From assembly GCA_900556575.1 (NCBI GenBank), contig USPO01000136.1, positions 1 through 5,254 on the forward strand: DNA of 5,254 nucleotides, written 5' to 3'. How positions within the stretch are numbered: the first letter of the stretch is position 1; the number at the start of each line of letters is the position of its first letter. Shown in pieces: positions 1 to 5,254 of this stretch. The notes below the pieces were generated by a model. The model was not told the DNA's origin. It made no database searches and saw only the letters and a program-made list of their open reading frames with translations. A program made the position numbers and the translations under genes. Origin of the DNA: an uncultured Eubacteriales bacterium. GTDB taxonomy: Bacteria > Bacillota > Clostridia > UBA1381.

Positions 1-1154
1 TCCCATTCGACGAAGGTTCCGATGCAGACACTTAGAAATTCTATCTCTTCTCCTTCCAACTCTTTTTCCAACTGTTTGAAATAGGGTATCATCATTCGGC
101 AAGGGGAGCACCAGGTGGCCCAAACATCTACGACAATGACTTTTCCGAATAGTTCAGAGAGGGCCAATGAACTGCTATCCGGTTGCATTCCTTTGAAATC
201 AACAGCAGGAATACCCGGTTTTGACCAAGCCAACTGTTTTTCGGTTATTTCTAATCCGTTTTGATAGGATTTCCCGAAAAATGTCTTTCCCACACTATCT
301 ATCAGCTGTTGGTATTGTTCGTAATAACGAAAACGCCTGATTTCATTATACAAATAGTGTTGTTGAAATGTAGAGTCTATCAGGCAGGTTGATTTGTACT
401 TGAATGCTTCTCGCAGTTCGATAGGATCTCCGTATTTGTACCACACGTATGTTCGTAACATCTCTCCGGCATAAGGAAGTTGTAACAATGCAGGTTGTTG
501 CAATGTTTTTTCCGGTTGCATTTTTTGATAATAGTTGGATAATCTTATCGTATCGGAAAGATTTCCGGCATTTCGTTGCAGGTAAGCAAGGGCATAGAAA
601 TCGACATCAGCTTCCATTTTAGCCTTTAACAAAGAGTTGAAAGTGGCATTGCCGGTAGCCTTTTCCGGTTTGAGTTGTTGGCGAACTCGAAGCAAATCTT
701 CCAATTCTTGTGTGAAAGTTGCCGGATCTGTGCTGTATCCACCTCCGAAACGTTCATATAGAAAAGCATGTTCCCGGACCAAAGTTGCGGCTTGTTCCCA
801 TTGGGACAATGCTTGATTTTCAGGAGTCTGTTCTCCTTCTAATATCATTCCATTCGTTTGAAAGCGAAGCCGAATCGTTTCGTTTCCTTTCAGATAGAAC
901 GGATGCATAACGCCCTGTTCTGTTCCCAATAAATAGAAACCTTCTTGAGGCAATGGAACATTTAAACGGAAACAGCCATTTGAATCGATTAGAGCAGAAG
1001 CAATAGGAATTAAACTACCCGCTTGACAACCGTATAGGTAGTACTCTTTCTGCCGGTTTATTCCATCTTTTCCTTCGATGGTCACAGAAGAAGCACTACA
1101 GGCCAATAATCCCATACAGGCTAGTAAATAAACTATGAGTTGTTTCGTGATCAT
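1..1154 (-). CDS. TlpA-like thiol-disulfide oxidoreductase lipoprotein, C-terminus cut by window edge
   Basis: The frame is open from an ATG at 1154 to the window edge, giving 384 complete codons; the C-terminus is missing. Residues 1-18 are a lipoprotein signal ending in a good lipobox (GLLAC) with Cys19 as lipid anchor. Residues about 23-108 look like the DUF4369-type beta-sandwich often found ahead of Bacteroidota thioredoxins (ALIDSNGCFRLNVPLP, then GFYLLG and HPFYLKGNETIRL). Residues about 112-305 are a helical linker rich in Gln, Tyr and Leu. From about 313 a thioredoxin/AhpC-TSA fold begins (PGIPAVDFKG, then VIVVDVWATWCSPC), with the redox pair Cys349/Cys352 in a WCxPC motif. The family reduces or exchanges disulfides in the cell envelope. 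The cis-proline strand that completes the active site lies beyond the window. The residues after Cys19 (SASSV) lack acid, so I infer a periplasm-facing location. It is the last operon gene visible here, 49 bp after its neighbour. The class is secure; the substrate is unknown. Confidence 0.9.
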   Translation of the reverse strand, partial: MITKQLIVYLLACMGLLACSASSVTIEGKDGINRQKEYYLYGCQAGSLIPIASALIDSNGCFRLNVPLPQEGFYLLGTEQGVMHPFYLKGNETIRLRFQTNGMILEGEQTPENQALSQWEQAATLVREHAFLYERFGGGYSTDPATFTQELEDLLRVRQQLKPEKATGNATFNSLLKAKMEADVDFYALAYLQRNAGNLSDTIRLSNYYQKMQPEKTLQQPALLQLPYAGEMLRTYVWYKYGDPIELREAFKYKSTCLIDSTFQQHYLYNEIRRFRYYEQYQQLIDSVGKTFFGKSYQNGLEITEKQLAWSKPGIPAVDFKGMQPDSSSLALSELFGKVIVVDVWATWCSPCRMMIPYFKQLEKELEGEEIEFLSVCIGTFVEW

Positions 1155-1203
1155 ATTTTGAATATTGTTGTAAGAAGTATTTTACTTAAACGTATCATTC
1201 ATT
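1155..1203 (-). other. Longest intergenic gap (49 bp), AT-rich leader of the thioredoxin-like gene
   Basis: This spacer separates the PKD-like gene from the thioredoxin-like gene and is the longest gap in the window. It is strongly AT-rich, has no Shine-Dalgarno-like purine block before the ATG at 1154 (the bases just upstream read TATTCAAAAT), and shows no match to the Bacteroides promoter pattern TTTG ... TAnnTTTG. That fits an internal operon gap with leaderless-style or A/T-driven initiation, normal for Bacteroidota. It contains one small inverted repeat, listed separately. Confidence 0.5.
1175..1187. repeat. Short AT-rich inverted repeat in the intergenic gap
   Basis: AAGTA-TTT-TACTT is a perfect 5-bp inverted repeat with a 3-base loop inside the 49-bp gap. 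The stem has only one G-C pair, so it would be a weak RNA hairpin. It is not followed by a convincing U-tract in the direction of transcription. It could be a minor RNA-processing or stability element, but in sequence this AT-rich it may be chance. Confidence 0.25.
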
Positions 1204-2712
1204 TTAAGAACTGATAGAATCGTGCACTCCCGTTCCCCAAGAAAATTGTACCAATTTGATAAATAATGCTTTTTTTACTTTGCCTTCTCCAGTGTATACT
1301 TTCTCTGCCGGCTGAATATTTCCGGCTTGTATCGGATGCAAGTAGAGTTTGTATTGTCCGTTTTGGTGGGTAGCAATGACAACATAATCAAACCAGTCCG
1401 TATTACCACCATAAGGAGCAAATTTAACATACTCCATATAGGTGATAGTTTCTCCACTGCCAATGCCCAGATTCTGAGGAATCTCTTCAAAAGTATCTAG
1501 TTTACAAGCAAATATGTCATTACCTTTGGTATAATAAATGATATCGTTGTTTTCATTGAGTGTTCTAAAATCTGCATTCAATACTCCCTTATCGGAAGGA
1601 ATCTTTACCATTTCTTTGATGGGATTGCTGTTTACTCGATTGATGAGGGTACCATCTATGTTTATCAAGTAATATTGGTTTCCATTTTTCATGATAGCAT
1701 ATGCCACGTCTCCTGGAGCATATATATTGGGAGATCTACTACCTATGAAAATTAATTCCATATTCATGTTGTTGGGTGAAATGCCCGAGTTATCTGTGTA
1801 CATTAGAAGGGAAGTTCCTCTTGTTACGCTACAGAAAGAGGAAGAGATTTCATCATACAACAGCGGTTGTTTTGCCCCGACAGCATGGTATTGAGAAGAC
1901 AACTGGTAATTGCCGTCCACTTTAATTGAAAATCGGGTGTAAGGGGCACTACTTTTCATCGCTGGGATGGTGTAGACGTGATTGTCAATCACAGCGTGAA
2001 TATCACTAGGACCATTAAACAGGTGGGTTACTTTCCGATTTTGAGGGAATTCATAGAAGAAGTTGTCATAATCTCTGATTAATCTTCCACTATAATAGTC
2101 TAAAGCCACAATGTCCTGTTCGCTAGCGACAAAGACAGAACTAATCTTTACGTTAGTGTTCGTTGTTGAATCGAATTCGCTATAATAAAGAGTGAAAGCT
2201 AAAGATACCGGAGCTCCGGCCATCTGTTTACCGTTGATACTGGAGATAAAATCGGGCATGGTTTTGGTAGGAGTAATCAAATCCAAATCGGTGCCATTGC
2301 TATTTTCTTTTAGGACCCACCAAGCATCTGTGGTTTCTGTTCCCACGGTCAGGTTGTATCTCTCATAAGCATAAATACCTGTTGCTTTGTCCTTTGCACA
2401 GAAAAGCAAATTATAACTTCCGGTTCTTAAACTGATCTTGTAATCCAAGTCCTGTTCATAAGAGATAGTGTCTATGTTGTTGGAGCCACTGTTGAATGCG
2501 ATAATACCCCAAAAACAGTCGTATTCCCGATTGGCCGGTGTAATTTGGGGTTTTAGTGAAATGGTTTCGCCAACAGTTCGGTTGTAGGCTTCTTGTATTC
2601 CCGAAACAGTGATTTCCAATTTGTCTGTATAGTCGTAATTGCCTTTATCTTCATAACAGGCGATTTCTAAACAGGCTATACACAAGGTAAATATAAAATG
2701 TAATATTCTCAT
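1204..2712 (-). CDS. PKD-like family surface lipoprotein with probable beta-propeller C-terminal region
   Basis: This 502-residue lipoprotein belongs to the Bacteroidota PKD-like family (PF16407 type), which accompanies SusC/SusD pairs. The mark of the family is the segment right after the anchor cysteine, CYEDKGNYDY (residues 19-28). A PKD/Ig-like beta-sandwich follows at about 31-124 (ITVSGI, VGETISLKPQI, YDCFWGI, YNLLFCAKDKATG). Next comes a conserved-looking junction TDAWWVLKE then GTDLDLITP (129-148). Residues about 150-490 contain several four-strand-like units (VFVASEQDIVALDYYSGRL, VAYAIMKNGNQYYLINIDG, IIYYTKGNDIFACKLDTFE, YVVIATHQNGQYKLYLHPI) that look like propeller blades; that fold is my inference. 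The signal is unusual, with Glu16 at position -3 of the lipobox (LEIAC). No catalytic motif is visible. It starts 28 bp after the DUF4843 gene, so the two are probably cotranscribed and may be accessory subunits on the SusCD complex. Family call firm, function unknown. Confidence 0.88.
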   Translation of the reverse strand: MRILHFIFTLCIACLEIACYEDKGNYDYTDKLEITVSGIQEAYNRTVGETISLKPQITPANREYDCFWGIIAFNSGSNNIDTISYEQDLDYKISLRTGSYNLLFCAKDKATGIYAYERYNLTVGTETTDAWWVLKENSNGTDLDLITPTKTMPDFISSINGKQMAGAPVSLAFTLYYSEFDSTTNTNVKISSVFVASEQDIVALDYYSGRLIRDYDNFFYEFPQNRKVTHLFNGPSDIHAVIDNHVYTIPAMKSSAPYTRFSIKVDGNYQLSSQYHAVGAKQPLLYDEISSSFCSVTRGTSLLMYTDNSGISPNNMNMELIFIGSRSPNIYAPGDVAYAIMKNGNQYYLINIDGTLINRVNSNPIKEMVKIPSDKGVLNADFRTLNENNDIIYYTKGNDIFACKLDTFEEIPQNLGIGSGETITYMEYVKFAPYGGNTDWFDYVVIATHQNGQYKLYLHPIQAGNIQPAEKVYTGEGKVKKALFIKLVQFSWGTGVHDSISS

Positions 2713-2740
2713 AATTTGTCAATTAAAATAAATCATCTGA
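2713..2740 (-). other. 28-bp intergenic leader of the PKD-like gene
   Basis: Very AT-rich spacer between the DUF4843 stop and the PKD-like ATG. Read on the minus strand it ends TTGACAAATT before the ATG. There is no Shine-Dalgarno block. TTGACA resembles a sigma-70 -35 box, but it lies only 4 bases from the start codon and Bacteroidota promoters use a different consensus, so I do not call a promoter. Confidence 0.4.
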
Positions 2741-3577
2741 TTAAACGTTGCTTGGAAAAGTAACCTCTGCACTATTGCTATCGTTCGGATCTTCTCGCAA
2801 AGGAGCTTTTCCACTGGCGATATTTACCAGGTCGTTATTGAAGGCATTCAATGCTTCCTGGAATTTTCCTCTCCAAAAAATCAGATTCGGTCGATCATTG
2901 GCCATCTGCTCCAACCACTCTTCGTCCACTTTGTCTTGCAATACCTTGATCATCAGTTCGTGTTTCGGTTTGCTGTAGGTGCCCAAATAGCTCTGTGCAG
3001 TGCTATATCGAGTCCAATTAACAGGTTGTTCCAATTGATCTGAAATATTTAACAGCATAATTAAATTTTTAGCTTGCCCCAATTCCAAATCGTTGGAAGC
3101 CACCAATTGTATTCGGAGACGAACTTTTTCTGTTTTCAAAGAGGTATTACGGAGAACTATGACAGGAACATATCCGGTAATCTCTCCTGCTTTGATTTTC
3201 AATAATGCTTTTGCTTCAGCATCATCAAAGGCGATATAATGTTTCCCGGCAACGGCAGAATTGCTCCATTCCGTAATGATAGAATCAGTCAAATAGCCTT
3301 GATCATCGTAATTGTAGGTAACATCATATCCCGGAATTTGCACAACTTCAATCTGACGATCGTGGTCAGCCGTTCTTCCGGAGATAGAGACAGGCAAATA
3401 AACGGTGTCTCGATTTTGAGTTCCCCAAATGAAAGAGTAGGTCATTTCGTAATTCCCCGCTTCTTTCGGGCTAAAACTGATACGTGTGACATCTTGAAAC
3501 AAGAATCCTTTTTCTTCCTGGCATCCTGTAGATGCAATGCCCAAAAACAGTATAAATAAATATGTTACTTTTTTCAT
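2741..3577 (-). CDS. DUF4843 domain-containing lipoprotein
   Basis: A complete 278-residue lipoprotein of the DUF4843 family (PF16132 type), an accessory protein of unknown biochemical role found next to SusD in Bacteroidota. Residues 1-18 are the signal peptide; Cys19 is the anchor in STGC, followed by QEEKG, an acidic stretch of the kind that directs lipoproteins to the cell surface. The family pattern is clear in order: FSF at the first strand then DTVYLPVSISGRTADHDR (57-74), AVAGKHYIAFDD (108-119), an IKAGEITGYVPVIVLRN strand pair (128-144), and RLRIQL (153-158). The C-terminal part is helical (EEWLEQM, FWRGKFQEALNAFN) and ends APLREDP ... VTFP, a tail typical of the family. The segment at about 82-107 (GYDVTYNYDDQGYLTDSI) looks like a longer loop than usual. 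The mature protein has no cysteine except Cys19. It begins 12 bp after SusD and probably docks on the SusCD complex. Start chosen by the signal peptide. Confidence 0.88.
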   Translation of the reverse strand: MKKVTYLFILFLGIASTGCQEEKGFLFQDVTRISFSPKEAGNYEMTYSFIWGTQNRDTVYLPVSISGRTADHDRQIEVVQIPGYDVTYNYDDQGYLTDSIITEWSNSAVAGKHYIAFDDAEAKALLKIKAGEITGYVPVIVLRNTSLKTEKVRLRIQLVASNDLELGQAKNLIMLLNISDQLEQPVNWTRYSTAQSYLGTYSKPKHELMIKVLQDKVDEEWLEQMANDRPNLIFWRGKFQEALNAFNNDLVNIASGKAPLREDPNDSNSAEVTFPSNV

Positions 3578-3589
3578 ATGATATTCAAT

Positions 3590-5005
3590 TTATTGGATGT
3601 AAAGACTTTCTGCTTTCGGTAAAGGCAATACATAGATTAATGCAGATCCGACGGTAGAGGTTCCGAAAATTTTGCTTCTACCCAAACGTTTGTAAGCATA
3701 GAAAGCTTGTCCTTCGCCGTAAAATTCCCGATTGTATTCTAAAATCAACGTTTCTGATAATTCTTCCGTGCTGCCAAAAGTTACCGGAGTAATATCGCGA
3801 GCAATACACACTTCTTTATATAAGTCGTTTGCATTTTGGATAGATCCACATTCCATCGCAATCAGATACATTTCAGCCAAGCGGAATAAAGGAATAGAGT
3901 TTTTAGCCCAAACCGGCATATTGGTAGCTTGGGTATATTTGGTCATATAGTAGTAATAGGTCCACCAATAATTGTCATATACCTCTTTCCACATTTTCCC
4001 ACGACGAATGTCTGTGGTTTCCGAAGCCCAGAAATATTTTAGTGCCGTGCTATTGGTGTAGAATGTATTAGCAGCACTAATTTTAAAATCACTCAGATTG
4101 TACACGTTCAAATTGAAGATGTGTTCAGAAGAGAAGATTAAGTCTCCATTGGCACAATCCGTGGCAGAGCCCAAACGGAACATCACGTTGCCATTGGGAT
4201 CTTTGGCATCAATTACTTTTTGGGCATATTTCAATGCTTCATTTTTGTTCCCTAACCACAACTGTACGCGAGCTTTTAAGGCACAAACAGCATAATAATT
4301 CATACGCATTTGACGGTCACACAAGAAATTATCGTCTTGAGCCACTTCCAATGTACTTAACTCTTTGATAGAAGCTGTAAGAATTGGGTCATTCCCTTCC
4401 AAACATCTTTCGGCTTCATCTAAATCAGCCAATAATTTGGTAGTAAAATCGTTATAGGAGACTAAACGATTAGGGACAATAGAGACTGTAGTGACGTAAG
4501 GAAGAATGGTTCCTTCGGGCAAATTAGTCGGTATGGGACCGAATAGGCGCAATACATCGAAGTGACAAAAAGCCCGGATAGCCAATGCCTCTCCTTTGAT
4601 AATTTCGAAGTTATTGCCCTCGAACATCTCTTTTCGAGCATCGATGTTATTTAATAGGCCATTGACATCAGCAATTACTTTGTATAGATTTCCATAGAAA
4701 CTATTGATTTTAGTTTCCACAACACTCTGTTCGTAATTATAAGCTTTTAAATATTTGCCTAAATCGTCAGTATTAGTCCAATGTTGTGCTAACATTTCTA
4801 TGCTTCCGTAAGTCAGATCTTCTCCATACAGGTTATTCGACTTCATGCGGATGTATGCGCCAATCAAAACATTTCGGAATCCTACTTCTTTTTCAAACAT
4901 TTCAGCCTCTTCTTTTTCAGCTTGTGGAGCAACCTCCAACCAATCGTTACATGCAGTGATACAACACAGCAGCAACATTATGAGTATGTAATTTATCTGT
5001 TTCAT
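3590..5005 (-). CDS. SusD/RagB family nutrient-binding outer-membrane lipoprotein
   Basis: A complete 471-residue SusD/RagB homologue: a surface lipoprotein that binds substrate and closes like a lid over its SusC barrel. Residues 1-18 form the signal, with Cys19 in ITAC; the mature start CNDWLEVAPQ is classic for the family. Family marks: KGEALAIRAFCHFDVLRLFGP (137-157) forming the TPR-like helices with their LRLFGP turn; a second helical pair NYYAVCALKARVQLWLG then NEALKYAQKVIDA (236-267); IPLFRLAEMYLIAMEC (371-386); and REFYGEGQAFYAYKR (426-440) near the end. The tail YVLPLPKAESLYIQ is short but ends with the expected PLP motif, so I see no truncation. An aromatic-rich run WWTYYYYMTKY (347-357) may line the ligand site. 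Seven cysteines follow Cys19, a high count for a SusD. The start lies 10 bp after the SusC stop. Substrate cannot be read from the sequence. Confidence 0.96.
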   Translation of the reverse strand: MKQINYILIMLLLCCITACNDWLEVAPQAEKEEAEMFEKEVGFRNVLIGAYIRMKSNNLYGEDLTYGSIEMLAQHWTNTDDLGKYLKAYNYEQSVVETKINSFYGNLYKVIADVNGLLNNIDARKEMFEGNNFEIIKGEALAIRAFCHFDVLRLFGPIPTNLPEGTILPYVTTVSIVPNRLVSYNDFTTKLLADLDEAERCLEGNDPILTASIKELSTLEVAQDDNFLCDRQMRMNYYAVCALKARVQLWLGNKNEALKYAQKVIDAKDPNGNVMFRLGSATDCANGDLIFSSEHIFNLNVYNLSDFKISAANTFYTNSTALKYFWASETTDIRRGKMWKEVYDNYWWTYYYYMTKYTQATNMPVWAKNSIPLFRLAEMYLIAMECGSIQNANDLYKEVCIARDITPVTFGSTEELSETLILEYNREFYGEGQAFYAYKRLGRSKIFGTSTVGSALIYVLPLPKAESLYIQ

Positions 5006-5015
5006 AGTATCAAAT

Positions 5016-5254
5016 TTAGAATCGCATGGATAATGAAAAGGAGAAACGGCGAGAAAATGGATAAGACAATCCTCTTTCCTGTTTAATGGTCGACCAATAG
5101 AACAAATCGCTCAGGTCTCCGCTTATGTCAAGGCTTTCTTCGTCAACGCCTACGCCGAGATTTTCGCGTTCTATAAACGCGCCGAGAAGCGTTTTCGGAT
5201 TTACAAACATCGGCTTTTTCATAATAAGCGCGTCATAGTATTTGTTTGCCACAG
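5016..5254 (-). CDS. SusC/RagA family TonB-dependent outer-membrane transporter, C-terminal fragment
   Basis: Only the last 78 complete codons and the TAA stop are inside the window; the gene continues past the edge, and the GTG at 5252 is an internal valine codon, not a start. These residues form the last strands of the TonB-dependent barrel: SGDLSDLFYWSTIKQERGL then SYPFSRRFSFSLSMRF. The final aromatic Phe in an alternating beta-strand is the outer-membrane protein insertion signal, and the ERGLxYPFxRxFSFSL pattern is typical of SusC proteins. SusC moves bound substrate through the outer membrane using TonB energy. It is directly followed by its SusD partner after 10 bp, the standard order. 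The upstream half of this fragment uses codons such as GCG, CTC, GGC and AGC, while the last 25-30 codons use TCT, TTA and CCA like the rest of the operon. The plug and any N-terminal signalling domain are not in view. Confidence 0.93.
   Translation of the reverse strand, partial: VANKYYDALIMKKPMFVNPKTLLGAFIERENLGVGVDEESLDISGDLSDLFYWSTIKQERGLSYPFSRRFSFSLSMRF

Noticed and set aside
719..910. Plus-strand open frame of 63 codons
   Set aside because: Lies wholly antisense to the thioredoxin-like gene, with no signal, domain or leader; a shadow of the real coding strand.
1113..1115. Alternative ATG (Met14) for the thioredoxin-like protein
   Set aside because: Starting there would remove most of the signal peptide before the lipobox; the ATG at 1154 gives a normal 18-residue signal.
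1275..1490. Second minus-strand open frame of 71 codons inside the PKD-like gene
   Set aside because: Out of frame with a well-supported family protein and without recognisable sequence features.
1691..1894. Plus-strand open frame of 67 codons
   Set aside because: Antisense to the PKD-like gene; no independent support.
2717..2722. TTGACA on the minus strand as a promoter -35 box
   Set aside because: It sits only 4 bases from the ATG with no room for a -10 element, and Bacteroidota promoters do not follow this consensus.
2748..2978. Plus-strand open frame of 76 codons
   Set aside because: Antisense to the DUF4843 gene's 3' end; no leader or domain.
3239..3559. Plus-strand open frame of 106 codons, the longest antisense one
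   Set aside because: Fully antisense to DUF4843, low-complexity in character and lacking any family motif; the minus-strand reading explains the DNA.
3732..3950. Plus-strand open frame of 72 codons
   Set aside because: Antisense to the conserved C-terminal part of SusD.
4098..4295. Plus-strand open frame of 65 codons
   Set aside because: Antisense to SusD with no supporting feature.
5016..5252. A stand-alone 78-residue protein starting at the GTG at 5252
   Set aside because: The sequence is the end of a SusC barrel and the frame stays open to the window edge, so the GTG is an internal valine codon of a much longer gene.

Overview
The window looks like chromosomal DNA from a Bacteroidota bacterium, most likely order Bacteroidales. 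It holds the 3' part of a SusC/SusD-type outer-membrane uptake operon. Evidence for the lineage: a SusC–SusD pair, DUF4843 and PKD-like lipoproteins that are essentially restricted to Bacteroidota, AT-rich leaders without Shine-Dalgarno sequences, and lipoprotein signals adapted to surface export. Family-level placement (for example Odoribacteraceae) is only a hunch from the style of the SusC and PKD-like sequences.

All genes lie on the minus strand, so transcription runs from high to low coordinates. In transcription order they are: the last 78 codons of a SusC-like TonB-dependent transporter (5254–5016, start outside the window); a complete SusD/RagB lipoprotein (5005–3590); a DUF4843 lipoprotein (3577–2741); a PKD-like lipoprotein with a probable beta-propeller C-terminal part (2712–1204); and a TlpA/thioredoxin-fold lipoprotein with a WCSPC active site (1154–1, C-terminus cut by the window edge). 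The gaps are 10, 12, 28 and 49 bp, with no recognisable promoter or terminator, so this reads as one transcription unit whose promoter lies upstream of susC, outside the window.

A working model: SusC is the outer-membrane barrel, SusD the substrate-capturing lid, and the DUF4843 and PKD-like proteins are surface accessory subunits. The thiol-disulfide lipoprotein acts on the periplasmic side. The sequence after the lipid-anchor cysteine supports this split: the first three lipoproteins carry acidic residues just after Cys19, while the redox protein does not. No glycoside hydrolase, sulfatase or protease is encoded here, so the substrate cannot be deduced; peptides or another non-glycan ligand are at least as likely as a carbohydrate.

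The window has no long non-coding stretch and no RNA gene, CRISPR array or mobile element that I can see. The architecture is a known type in Bacteroidota but poorly characterised. The points most worth following are the domain make-up of the PKD-like protein, the redox partner question, the differing lipoprotein sorting signals, and a change in codon use inside the SusC tail.
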